A stretch of DNA of 64,000 nt from Methylophaga marina (GCF_030296755.1 NZ_AP027741.1:2047475-2111474), one strand, 5' to 3'; positions 1 through 8,473 are shown, numbered from the stretch's first letter. Notes: generated from the letters alone by a model not told the origin. A program made the numbers and translations.

Positions 1-60
1 ATTCGTTGCACTTTTTTGGGAGCTTTGTAGTTTTCACTGAACTACTTGAGAGTATTGAAA

Positions 61-483
61 ATGAAAAAAAGAGTCACTGTTACCATCAAGAAGGCCGGAT
101 TCAGAGCAACTAAAACAGAAGTAGGTGTCACAAAAAAAGGAAACAAAATAACTTCTGAAAGAAGTGCTGATATATCTCTCTCAGATGATAAATCTTCAGA
201 AGCTGCAAATACTCAAGCTCATCTAGATCTATCAACAGTATCAAAAGAACAAAGATGTCCAATGTGCGGCGAGACTATAACGAAAAAGTACAGGAAACAC
301 ACGAAAAGCTGTCAGCAAAGAATTGAGAAAGAGAGAAAAGAGAAACGAGCGATGTTCAATGCTCAGCTAAAAAAGCTGAGGAAAAGTCAGATAAGTTCGA
401 CAGGATACAAACCTAAAACCAAGAGCATTACCAGCAAGAAAAAAAGCATGGAGACATTGTCCTCTATTCTCAAGTGGGAGTAA
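61..483 (+). CDS. Hypothetical protein with a CxxC...HxxxxC zinc-finger-like motif
   Basis: Lysine-rich protein of about 140 residues, family not recognised. The N-terminal half is basic and low in complexity. Near the middle is one candidate metal site: CPMCGE, then H and C in the pattern CPMC-x12-H-x4-C, resembling a C2H2/C2HC zinc finger. The last third is again Lys/Ser/Thr-rich. The start is taken at ATG 61; an upstream TTG at 46 is in frame. The frame ends at 483 just after an A7 run (439-445). Adding one A there would run it into the next ORF, which also has zinc-type cysteines, so the two may be one gene. It sits in the AT-rich accessory segment. Nucleic-acid binding is a guess from the motif and charge. 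Confidence 0.5.
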   Translation: MKKRVTVTIKKAGFRATKTEVGVTKKGNKITSERSADISLSDDKSSEAANTQAHLDLSTVSKEQRCPMCGETITKKYRKHTKSCQQRIEKERKEKRAMFNAQLKKLRKSQISSTGYKPKTKSITSKKKSMETLSSILKWE

Positions 484-683
484 GGAATGATGAGGTGCTT
501 TTTTGTTCATTATGCAAGAAAAAATCATCTACAACATGGCGTTACACTAAGAGCAATAAAGGCCCGGTTGACTTGTGTATAAATTGCAAAGCAGTGGCGC
601 CCAGAATGAAACAGAAATCAAGACGGGAAGGTTTTTTGATAAGACTTCCTGGTTCGTTTGAGAATGGTAAATCTAGTAAATAG
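474..683 (+). CDS. Small zinc-ribbon-like protein, possibly the C-terminal part of the preceding gene
   Basis: A frame of 69 codons from GTG 474 with two cysteine pairs: CSLC near residue 11 and CINC near residue 36. This is the spacing of a small zinc ribbon. The rest is basic. It overlaps the previous ORF by 10 bases and no clear Shine-Dalgarno precedes the GTG. The frame is open upstream as far as the A7 run at 439-445, so a single missing A there would make one protein of roughly 210 residues with two zinc motifs. The function is unknown. Confidence that this stretch is coding is moderate; confidence in a separate start is low. Confidence 0.4.
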   Translation: MGVRNDEVLFCSLCKKKSSTTWRYTKSNKGPVDLCINCKAVAPRMKQKSRREGFLIRLPGSFENGKSSK

Positions 684-891
684 ATATTGGAGTCGGTTAA
701 CTTTGATATGGATGGTATCTCTCATTTTGCCTTAGCTTTTTGCCAAGGCGGCATTAGACTTGATTTATAGTCCACATAGTTAGTTTCTGATAGTTTGGCA
801 AGCCAAGTGAATACGCACAGTACAACGGCTGGACACATGTAATGTACTTGTGTAGTTTTCTCGGTTCTTAAAGTAATACGAAAAGGACTTC

Positions 892-1890
892 ATGATGGGA
901 AAGTTGAAAAAAACAGCTGAACTTGGTGTGGGTGCGGGTGGAGCAATCTCAACTGTTTGTGGTCTGGTTGCTGATTTTTTTATGCCAGTTGCTCCGTATG
1001 GTATCTATTTAGGCTTCGCTGGCCTTCTACTACTCCTAATTTCGATAGTGTTATTTTTTACTCCGTTCACTAATAAAAGGCTGGCTGTAGCTATGAACGA
1101 TAGCTGGTATCTGCCTTCTTTTGTCTTATTATTAGTCTTTACTACTTCAATGTTCGGTTTTTACTACTTTGGTAAAAGTGTACAAGGTGGTAGCGGTTAT
1201 TTAGCTGGTAGTTTTGAAGAACTGAGCCATTTACAATCTCAAATTCTTGCAACTAATCTTCAGATAGAAGCAAACACAAGAGAGACTGCTTCGAATACAA
1301 AGCGTACTTCTGAAAATACTGATGCTTTGACTCGATTGGTCAAACGAGAAACTAGTGGCGATCCCCGTAAGGAGCTTGGAAATTTGGGATGGAGTTGGTC
1401 TCAGAACTCTTTTTACGATGCCGTATTAACCAATAACGATGTTGTAGTAGACCTCTTTTTGCAGGGTGGAATGAGTCTTAATTCAACAGACTATTACAGC
1501 AACAATTTAGTAGCTCTCATATCATCTCCAAGGTCACATACTCAGCTTATAAAGTTGCTCAGAGCAAACAGTATAGAAAAAAATACAATTAATTCCTTGT
1601 CTTCATCTGTAGCTGTAATCGAGAACACAGTCCTCAGCCGGCAGCTCGAATCTTACTATCCTTCAATGGATTATAACAACTTAAACAAACCTTTCGCGAA
1701 TCAAATGCAGATGACCCCATTGATAACTGCTATTTTCATGAATAATAGTGAATTAGCAGAACTGCTGATTCGAAAAGGAGCATCCACAGAGACTTATTGC
1801 AGTGCGTACGACGTAAATAATCCTAATTCATGTTTACTTCATACAAACCCTGTGCAGGAAGCTCGTAAAAAGGGGATTTTATTAAATTAA
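892..1890 (+). CDS. Membrane protein with C-terminal ankyrin-like repeat
   Basis: About 332 residues. Three hydrophobic segments lie in the first 95 residues (about 12-32, 38-60 and 72-93). A polar, Thr/Asn-rich region (about 105-150) follows and looks coiled-coil-like. A cytosolic C-terminal half comes next, where at least one ankyrin-type helix pair is visible near residues 278-296 (TPLITAIFMNNSELAELLIRKGAS-like). ATG 892 and ATG 895 are both possible; the AAGGA at 883-887 is better spaced for 895. No family is recognised. The gene lies in the accessory segment beside a retron and faces it tail to tail. A defence or effector role would be speculation. Confidence 0.6.
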   Translation: MMGKLKKTAELGVGAGGAISTVCGLVADFFMPVAPYGIYLGFAGLLLLLISIVLFFTPFTNKRLAVAMNDSWYLPSFVLLLVFTTSMFGFYYFGKSVQGGSGYLAGSFEELSHLQSQILATNLQIEANTRETASNTKRTSENTDALTRLVKRETSGDPRKELGNLGWSWSQNSFYDAVLTNNDVVVDLFLQGGMSLNSTDYYSNNLVALISSPRSHTQLIKLLRANSIEKNTINSLSSSVAVIENTVLSRQLESYYPSMDYNNLNKPFANQMQMTPLITAIFMNNSELAELLIRKGASTETYCSAYDVNNPNSCLLHTNPVQEARKKGILLN

Positions 1891-2215
1891 GTATATTCAA
1901 TGAAAGCTTCTATTCTATAACCTCTTCTCCGTGTGTTTTATAAGCAGCACTATTGCAATTTGTTCCAATAGTGCATGTTTCTTGGGCTTATGCTGCAATG
2001 TAAAACATAAAGTCTAAATAACTGTATTTCAGAATAATAGACCCATGTAGTAGTCAAGACTTCGACTCTGTCAGTGACTTCAAAGTGCTTGTCGGAGTGT
2101 CCTTGACTTAGCTTGGTAGTAATTGTGGGTATGAGTTTGTGTTTGTAGTCCATATAACAGCTCTGTGGCTTGTTTTAAGCCAGTTTAGCAAGCCGAGGTA
2201 ATAAGCCAATATTTC
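1891..2215. other. Intergenic region with a 9-bp hairpin
   Basis: About 325 bases lie between the convergent ankyrin-like gene and the retron protein. A perfect inverted repeat GCACTATTG/CAATAGTGC occupies 1947-1955 and 1966-1974 with a 10-base loop. It has only a weak T-run after it on either strand, so it may be a poor terminator for one or both genes. A 67-codon minus-strand ORF (1950-2153) overlaps it, has no ribosome-binding site and resembles nothing, so it is not called. Confidence 0.4.
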
Positions 2216-3831
2216 TCACTTTAAGCTCATAATTTGATCAGCGATTACGCAAAGATTTAGCCCACCAAACTTATTTTCCTTCTTCGCTACGATCCCAACT
2301 ACATCGTAGTTAATATCGAAAACAGGACCACCACTGTTTCCACCTTGGAGAGGTTTGTCTACCTCGAAATAATTTACCAAGCTCTTAGTTATGAGGTTGG
2401 AAATGCCGCATAAATAGGTCGAGTGAGGGTTTCCAGTGTCGTATGATGGAAAGCCCTTGATAACGAGGCTTTGCATTAATTTGGGGGGTGGGCCGCTAGT
2501 TTAACTGAGGATTCCAACTCAGTTACCGGCACATCTTCAATTTGGCAAATCGCTAAGTCTCGATGCCAACATGTCTTTAATGGGGTGAGAGTGTATTTTG
2601 TGAAAGGACTACCCTGTCTGAATATTACTAACTTGGAGTAGTGCTGCTTAGAATCTAAATCGCCAATCACATGGGCTGAAGTAACTATTCCTATACCATC
2701 CAAATTGAAGCCTGTTCCTTGAGCTTCAATCATTCCATCTCTTGAAAACGCTTCAATTACCCAGAGAGATTTATTCGCGTTTTCTTCTGGAGCTGTAGTT
2801 TCAAAAAAAGCGAGTTTTAATTCTGGCTCAACAAGCTTGTTAAATCGCTTGGTTAATTTTGTGTAGATGGGATTCATTACTCCTCGAACTTGGCTCAGAA
2901 AAAGTAACTTACCTCGTACGACATGCATAAATGAGACAGGGCTCAATGATGGTCTCTGCTTCGTTCTGAATTTCTCATTGTATTTTTGCTCAGCAGATTC
3001 GTATCCAAACTTTTCCCAAGCATAGAGCATGGAGGCAATTTGCTTAACATAGCTACGCTTAACATTAGGAGTGTTATTTACCGTAAGCCCCGTTACCTCC
3101 ATACGGACTCCAGGGTGAGATAGTCGTGTTTTTGAAGAGTTGAGCTTGAACCCACTGTCCTCGATAATTTCTAGAAGTTTTCTGCCTACTGTGTGTTTGC
3201 CGTCAGAGGTTTCAGTGACGATAGAGCTAGGTAACCTTGAGAGTTTGCAAGTAAAAGAGAATGTTATGTCGTCAGCATACCGCGTATAGCGACAGTTATG
3301 TTCAGCAGCTAATACCTGAAGCTTGGCGTCCATCTTTCTTGCAATCATGTTAGAAATAATTGGTGATGTCGGAGCGCCCTGAGGGAGCTTGCTCTGACAC
3401 ACACATATCTGGGCCAGGATGGTTGCTACTGAGTGATTAAAGTTGAATGGATCTGCCTGAAAGAGGTTCCGAATTCTGACAAAATGAATTGAGCCGTAAA
3501 AGTCTTCCAGATCTATGTTGAAAATAAACTTTCTGTCGAGATGTGCCTGGGCATTCGTGACAATACTCCTGTTATGAATAAAGCCATGAACTGAGGGTTT
3601 TGGAATGTATATTTCGTACAAAATATCTTTGAGTTTGCGCTGGATGCTTTTCAAATTTTTTGATGGTGACTTTATTATTCGTTTCCCACCGTTTTTTTTA
3701 TTTAACTCAAAGGTTGTGTACTGAAAATCATGGTGACGGTACAGAATTCTGGCGAGTGATTTGTAGCTCATCCCAAAAAGACTTGCTACATCTTCTGCTG
3801 TCCTTAATTTAAGGAATGCCTCTTTTGTCAT
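2216..3831 (-). CDS. Retron reverse transcriptase fused to a trypsin-like serine protease (frame break in a G6/C6 run)
   Basis: As read, residues 1-451 end at 2476 and an 86-codon frame continues to 2216. Adding one base in the homopolymer at 2483-2488 fuses them into about 538 residues. The N-terminal ~320 residues are a retron-type RT: the NAxxH motif of region X appears as NAQAH, the catalytic motif as YADD, LPQGAPTSP precedes it, and the region Y VTG motif appears as VTGLTVN. The C-terminal ~190 residues form a trypsin/DegP-like domain: GTGF, then TSAHV (His), RDLAIC (Asp) and GNSGGP (Ser, in the second frame). A candidate msr-msd RNA lies directly upstream. Retron RTs make a branched RNA-DNA molecule and, with an effector, act in anti-phage defence. 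The protease is the likely effector. A slippery-site reading (C CCC CCA) or true mutation cannot be excluded. Confidence 0.85.
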
Positions 3832-3836
3832 AAGTT

Positions 3837-3975
3837 GGAAGGGAACCTAGTTATTTCTCTTATACAACAACAGCGACCAAGGGACACCCATAGACGCCAG
3901 TAAGACCAGAAGAATAACCTTGTGATTTACTACCGCAGATAGACAGCAGAGATTAATACCTCTAGATTCCCTTCC
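3837..3975 (-). ncRNA. Candidate retron msr-msd RNA with 14-bp a1/a2 inverted repeat
   Basis: On the minus strand the transcript would begin with GGAAGGGAATCTAG (a1, 3975-3962) and end with CTAGGTTCCCTTCC (a2, 3850-3837). These are fully complementary over 14 positions with one U-G pair. They enclose 111 bases and end 5 bases before the RT start codon, which is the classical retron order a1-msr-msd-a2-RT. Just after a1 a small hairpin AGAG/CTCT can form. Near a2 a longer stem is possible: UUAUU pairs with AAUAA, then UUCU with AGAG, with GCG, GGG, CCC and CGC pairing further in. The priming G and the exact msd boundary cannot be fixed by eye. Confidence 0.7.
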
Positions 3976-4030
3976 ACTAACAGATGATGATTGAAGCCAG
4001 TCTATTGTGTCAAGCGTAGTAAGTGGAAAG
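3970..4030 (-). other. Second inverted repeat overlapping the retron a1 segment
   Basis: CCTTCCACTAA (3970-3980) and TAAGTGGAAAG (4020-4030) can form an 11-position stem with one mismatch and one wobble around a 39-base loop. It shares bases with the a1 arm. A longer primary transcript could therefore fold in two mutually exclusive ways, with this hairpin competing with a1:a2 pairing. This is structural inference only. Confidence 0.35.
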
Positions 4031-4099
4031 AAATTAATCGTTATCCGCTCAGCCGCCGGTTGCAAATTCAGGCAGCTCGAACCATCTATCACTGCCTGT

Positions 4100-4105
4100 T
4101 ATAAT
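4100..4105 (+). promoter_or_regulatory. -10 element of the tRNA-Arg promoter
   Basis: A perfect TATAAT lies 11 bases before the mature tRNA end and is followed by a GC-rich GCCAGCCC stretch, the discriminator type usual for stringently controlled stable RNA genes. The -35 region, about 4077-4082, is a weak match. Confidence 0.6.
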
Positions 4106-4116
4106 GCCAGCCCGAT

Positions 4117-4193
4117 GTCTCCGTAGCTCAGCTGGATAGAGCGTCCCCCTCCTAAGGGGAAGGCCGCAGGTTCGACTCCTGCCGGGGACGCCA
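4117..4193 (+). tRNA. tRNA-Arg (anticodon CCU)
   Basis: A 77-base cloverleaf. The acceptor arms GTCTCCG and CGGGGAC pair over 7 bases with one T-G. The D-arm contains AGCTGGATAGAG. The anticodon stem TCCCC/GGGGA encloses loop CTCCTAA, so the anticodon is CCT, reading AGG. The T-arm is GCAGG-TTCGACT-CCTGC. The 3' CCA is encoded. It reads the rare Arg codon AGG and stands between the retron segment and the core genes. Confidence 0.95.
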
Positions 4194-4606
4194 TTTAATC
4201 TTCATTTTTTCAATGAGTTACATTGCTCTGGTTTCAGCGTCGTATCCTCAAAATACTCATTTGGGACAATTTTGGGACACTCAAAATGCGTATTAGCCAG
4301 TGACCATTTATCTGTGGTTCGCTTTCAACCTATCGGCTTACTCTTTTATCCATACTAACTGGTATTCATTTTCCCTTTTTACAGATGATGAATGCACTCT
4401 CTGTTTTTCTGCAAGACACAGCAAGAGATCAGTCCCTCTATCAGCATAGATTGATAAATATAGTGATCAGTGGCATCTAAAGTTTAATCAAACTTTGGCG
4501 ATACGCTCTTTATCACTAACTCATATTAAATTATTCATTAAAAAAGGCTACCCGTGGATAGCCCTTTTTTGCTTATATGACTAAGAAAAATATAAAGCCA
4601 ATCAGT
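4194..4606. other. Intergenic region after tRNA-Arg with a TTGGGACA direct repeat
   Basis: No gene is seen in about 410 bases. Close to the tRNA the octamer TTGGGACA occurs twice with an 11-base period (4261-4268 and 4272-4279). Similar tandem GGGAC motifs often lie beside tRNA genes used by tyrosine integrases, so this may be a remnant of an integration site, but no integrase or tRNA-end duplication is visible here. The right end holds a strong bidirectional terminator. Confidence 0.4.
4541..4570. terminator. Bidirectional Rho-independent terminator
   Basis: The stem GGCTA/TAGCC, extended by flanking A and T runs, has a loop CCCGTGGA. T-runs are present on both strands. It ends the minus-strand amidase gene that stops at 4607. 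Confidence 0.75.
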
Positions 4607-5974
4607 TTAGTCAGTATCGCCAGCAAATACGCGTTTTTCAATAACGCCATGAACTCCCCAGTTACCGTCAACAACTTGCGTTATACCGAAGTCAGCAGAT
4701 ACCGACATCAGTGAAATGGCTTCATCTTCACTGAGCCCTTTAGCTGTCATCAAAAAGTGACGCATTTTTCTAAAAGCATCACGCATGGCGTTATCAATAG
4801 ACGATTTTGAGTAAATTTCACTCTGCGCTTTTTCTCCAAGTGCTTCGAGATAGTTAGGATAACTAAAGCCGTGAACAACCCATTCGGTGTCTGTTTCCAG
4901 AAGAGGATAATCCAGACCTGCCAAAACCGTCTCTTGCAGCTCATTTTGTTTATGGAGGATTACTTGAACGACGCCTGTCATTGAGGTTTCAATGGCAGTA
5001 CCAGCAAGTTCAGAGTCACCTTGTGCAGCATGAGGATCGCCTGCACTGAGTAAAGCACCTTCAACAGCAACTGGGTAGTACATGGTGCCACCTTTACCAA
5101 TACGCCAGTCATCAATGTTGCCACCAAAGTAACCGGGTGGAATAGAGTCGACATAATCTGTTTCGACCGGAGCTACACCCATTGTTCCAAAATGCAATCT
5201 GACTGGGACACGAATATTCTCAAGTACTTTTGTATTTTTGGTGATTTTGCTGTGATCAACGGGAACACCGGGGTAGTCAATTTTTTCATGGACAACACCA
5301 TTGGGATCAGTCTGTGGAACCCATTGATAGTTATAGACGGCTTTTGCCCAGTCTTTCTCGCCTGTTGCATCAAGCTCAAAAATAGTGATGACTTCACGCG
5401 GTTTGGGGTCTTCGATCATATCGTTGTAGTGATACCCCCACCATGCTGCAGCATTAACGCCATATGTTTTGCCAGCATACTTAGGATTACCAGAAGGGCG
5501 TGGGTACATATCCAGAATACGTACTTCAAGGACATCACCAGGTTCTGCACCACAGACATAGACTGGGCCTGTTAAGACATGGACACCAAACCCTTCTCCG
5601 GCTCCACGACCATAGATTGACGCATCCATGGGGCCAGCACCTCGCCTGTCCACACCTTTATCATTTTTTTCCCATTTGAAAACGCTCTCAGCGCCAGGAT
5701 CACCCTTTATCATTCTTTCTGCATCGTCATTAGCATGATGAGTCAGCGTTTCCAGGGTGACAAAATCACCAGAGTGGACAATGGCTTGTGGCGTTTTATT
5801 TTTACTAAAGTAGCCCCAATGAACGGTTTTATTGTTAGCCGGAATATAGTGATGTTTCGCTTCAGTTGATTCTGACTCGCAGCTTATTTCAGCAAATGCA
5901 GGGCTACCTAGTAGCGTGGCAAAAATAGAACTGGCAATGAAACCAGTATGTTTGAAAGGACTGACTTTGTTCAT
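4607..5974 (-). CDS. Exported acetamidase/formamidase-family protein
   Basis: 455 residues starting with a Sec signal peptide (hydrophobic core, cleavage near SPAFA-EI). The body matches the FmdA/AmdA fold family: an early HWG segment, an HSGD followed by an HANDDAERM-like stretch, TGPVYVCGAEPGD, VHG and the GGNIDDWR region. Family members hydrolyse formamide or acetamide to ammonia and the acid. Most are cytoplasmic, so a secreted member is a little unusual and suggests periplasmic amide use as a nitrogen or C1 source. A GGAG lies about 10 bases before the ATG. It is a single-gene unit ending at the 4541-4570 terminator. The substrate is inferred only from the family. Confidence 0.8.
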   Translation of the reverse strand: MNKVSPFKHTGFIASSIFATLLGSPAFAEISCESESTEAKHHYIPANNKTVHWGYFSKNKTPQAIVHSGDFVTLETLTHHANDDAERMIKGDPGAESVFKWEKNDKGVDRRGAGPMDASIYGRGAGEGFGVHVLTGPVYVCGAEPGDVLEVRILDMYPRPSGNPKYAGKTYGVNAAAWWGYHYNDMIEDPKPREVITIFELDATGEKDWAKAVYNYQWVPQTDPNGVVHEKIDYPGVPVDHSKITKNTKVLENIRVPVRLHFGTMGVAPVETDYVDSIPPGYFGGNIDDWRIGKGGTMYYPVAVEGALLSAGDPHAAQGDSELAGTAIETSMTGVVQVILHKQNELQETVLAGLDYPLLETDTEWVVHGFSYPNYLEALGEKAQSEIYSKSSIDNAMRDAFRKMRHFLMTAKGLSEDEAISLMSVSADFGITQVVDGNWGVHGVIEKRVFAGDTD

Positions 5975-6207
5975 TAATAACTGCTCCGTATTTTTTAAAA
6001 TTAAAAATCATTTTAAAAACAAGCAGATAAGGTGCCATCTTTCGAGATTGAAGAAAAAAGAAGGTTAGTTATTGTTTTTTCTGAATTTTATGTGGATGTA
6101 GATGTAGTTCTACGCTATCTTTGCCGGTACTGTGATGGATCATCTTAGAGCAAATGCGCGATATTGATGCGGGTAGATATCTGGTGGCGTGATCGCATGA
6201 GCTGGAA

Positions 6208-6438
6208 TTAAGCCTTCTCAAGTACAAAATGATATTTATCATCGACTTCAGATGTGTCTATCAACTGATTACCCGTCATTTTACAAAATGCTGGAATATC
6301 TTTATTGGCGCCTTTATCGGTAGCAATTAATAACAGTTTCTGGCCGGATGTCATGTCCGCCAATGCTTTTCGAGCTTTTAATACTGGAAGAGGGCAATTA
6401 AGGCCGGATGTATCAATTTCTTTGTAAAATTCTGACAT
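6208..6438 (-). CDS. TusA/SirA-family sulfurtransferase
   Basis: 76 residues from the ATG at 6438; an upstream extension to 6522 is open but not needed. It carries the family signature CPLP close to the N-terminus (NCPLPVLKARKAL) and the typical GQ-LLI-TD-GA-KDIPAFC continuation. TusA-like proteins carry persulfide sulfur on the CPxP cysteine for tRNA thiolation, molybdopterin or sulfur oxidation routes. The gene is divergent from the M48 protease gene and lies within 2 kb of soxYZ, which would fit a sulfur-relay role. Whether it is true tusA or a paralogue cannot be told. Confidence 0.8.
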   Translation of the reverse strand: MSEFYKEIDTSGLNCPLPVLKARKALADMTSGQKLLLIATDKGANKDIPAFCKMTGNQLIDTSEVDDKYHFVLEKA

Positions 6439-6540
6439 ACTAGTTGTCCAATCTATTCTTAAAAATGACGCAATGATAAACGGATTTGTATTCACTGTCT
6501 TGCTGGAACCGTGTGCCCACATGATGAGTCTATTTGGCTT

Positions 6541-7982
6541 ATGAGAACACTATATTACATCGTAAGTTTACTTTTTTTAGCCATCTAAGCACAAGCTGGG
6601 CGCTGGATATTGCCCTACCAGAGATGGGGGATAGCGCAGGTGAATTAATCTCTCCCCGAGAAGAACAGGAGATTGGTCAGGCTTTTTTCTGGCGCTTACA
6701 ACAAAGCACGGACTTGGTCGAAGATCCTGAAGTGAATAGCTACATCCAGTCTTTAGGTTACCGCTTGGCCTCGAATAGTAACGAACCTAATTTGAACTAC
6801 ACCTTTTTTGTCGTGCCCGATGGTACGGTCAATGCCTTTGCCACTCCAGGTGGCTATGTGGGGGTTAACTCCGGATTGATTCTTACAGCCGCCAATGAAG
6901 ATGAGCTGGCTTCTGTCATGTCGCATGAGATTGCCCACATCACCCAGCGTCACATCTTAAGAAGTTTTGAAAATTCGAAACGTATGACCATACCCCGCAC
7001 AGCTGCCATGATTGCTGCTGCGCTGTTGGGGGCTGCGGATCCCAAAGCCGGTTCGGCCGCTATCATGGCAGTTCAGGCCGGAAGTATTCAGAGCCAGATT
7101 GACTATACCAGAGCGAATGAAGCGGAAGCGGACAATATAGGTATGCAGACATTGGTTCGATCAGGCTTCAATCCTGAAGCGATGCCAAGCTTTTTCGAGA
7201 AGTTACAGCAAGCCAGTCGGTTTTATGGGGGCGATGCGGTTCCTGAGTTTTTACGAACTCACCCTGTCACGACTTCGCGTATAGCCGATGCCAGAGGGCG
7301 AGCTTCTCAATTAAGTGTAAAGCCGAGGTTGTCTGATCATGAGCAGTTTTATCTGATTAAAGAAAAGCTGCGAGTGATGACGGCTCAAGATAGTGGGGAA
7401 TTGATTAAGTATTATCAACATCAATTGACCAGAGATGATCTAGTCAATAAAGACCCTGTGAATTACGGTTATGTGCTGGCTTTGATTAAAAATGCACAGT
7501 ACACAGCGGCTCGCCAGCGTTTGATGCCATTAATTGACAAAGAACCTGATCGCTTAACCTATCAACTCGCTTTAGCGGATATCGAATTATCTGTGGGCAG
7601 AGTAAAAGCAGCACTCGATATTTACGAAGATAATCAGCGATTGTACCCTGATGATCGTGCGCTGACTTTGAATCAGGTCCATGCTCTGTTAAGAACGGCT
7701 AGACCTGCAGAAGCGGCGAAGTTATTACAAACACAAATAGAGCTAGGTGAGGGCGGGCGCCAGATATACAGACTGATGGCGCAAGCGAAAGGGGACATGG
7801 GGCAAAAAAGTGAGTCACATGCCTGGCTTGCAGAGTACTATTATGAGTCTGGTTTACTCAAAGCGGCTGCAGACCAGTTGCATTTAGCTGCAGAGGCGGC
7901 AGGCAGAAATGAGTATCAACTATCAAAAATTGCTTCAAGGTTGAGAGAAGTTGAGAATGCCATGAGCGAAATGGAAAATTAA
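6541..7982 (+). CDS. bepA: M48 metalloprotease with TPR repeats, BepA-like (frame break in signal peptide)
   Basis: A periplasmic zinc protease of the BepA/YfgC type, which assists outer-membrane protein and LptD assembly. The HEXXH zinc motif reads HEIAHITQRH, a second-site EAEADNIG follows, and the C-terminal half is helical TPR-like sequence. The ATG at 6541 begins MRTLYYIVSLLF, a signal-peptide start, but as read it stops early. The long frame is entered after a T7 run at 6572-6578. One extra T gives a complete signal peptide ending STSWA before LDIALPEMGD. The alternative TTG start at 6534 would give no signal peptide. The corrected length is about 480 residues, normal for BepA. Confidence 0.85.
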
Positions 7983-7987
7983 ACGTG

Positions 7988-8473
7988 ATGGAGAATTCAG
8001 ACAAAAGCCGGCGAGATTTTTTGAAGAGTGCTATCTCAGCCTCGACATTGGCATTGGTGGCGAGTTCAGGTTTATTAGCTCCCAAGCGTGTTTTAGCACA
8101 TTGGCCTGCGGATGCTTTTACGGCAGACACGGTTGAGGATGCGTTATTAGCATTGCTAGGTCAGGCCCAAGATATTCCACAAGATAAAGTCAGCTTTAAA
8201 GTCGGCTCGCCTCCAAGTTATGCTGTGAATGGTGCTTCGGTACCTTTTGAAGTGCATTCTTCGCTGGAAGATATTGAACGCATAGCTATTTTAGTTGATA
8301 AAAATCCTAATCCACTGGCTATGAGTATTGAATTGACGGCCGATGTGAAACTGCCATTCAAGAGCATGATTAAAGTCGCTGAAGATTCAAAAATAATCGC
8401 CGTTATCAGAGCGGATGGTAAGTTATATAAAACCTCACGTGATATTTCAGTGGATATTGGAGGCTGTGCTTAA
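7988..8473 (+). CDS. soxY: Sulfur-oxidation carrier protein SoxY
   Basis: 161 residues with a twin-arginine signal (SRRDFLKSAISAST) and a C-terminus ending GGCA. The terminal Gly-Gly-Cys swinging arm is where SoxY covalently carries sulfur intermediates of thiosulfate oxidation in the periplasm. ATG 7988 is preferred over GTG 7985. It starts 5 bases after the protease stop and its TAA overlaps the soxZ ATG (TAATG), so soxYZ are co-translated. No soxA, soxX, soxB or soxC is present in this window. Confidence 0.92.
   Translation: MENSDKSRRDFLKSAISASTLALVASSGLLAPKRVLAHWPADAFTADTVEDALLALLGQAQDIPQDKVSFKVGSPPSYAVNGASVPFEVHSSLEDIERIAILVDKNPNPLAMSIELTADVKLPFKSMIKVAEDSKIIAVIRADGKLYKTSRDISVDIGGCA

Noticed and set aside
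1950-2153. 67-codon minus-strand ORF after the retron protease
   Set aside because: No ribosome-binding site, no recognisable composition, and it covers a hairpin between convergent genes.
2476-2488. Programmed -1 frameshift (C CCC CCA) joining RT and protease
   Set aside because: Possible in principle, but six other genes in the window show the same one-base shortage in homopolymers, so sequence error is the simpler explanation.
3847-4092. 81-codon minus-strand ORF with a hydrophobic C-terminal half, upstream of the retron RT
   Set aside because: It overlaps the candidate msr-msd RNA and its inverted repeats, has no clear ribosome-binding site and resembles no family. The RNA explanation accounts for the region better.
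5192-5575. 127-codon plus-strand ORF opposite the amidase
   Set aside because: It is the antisense shadow of a well-supported gene.
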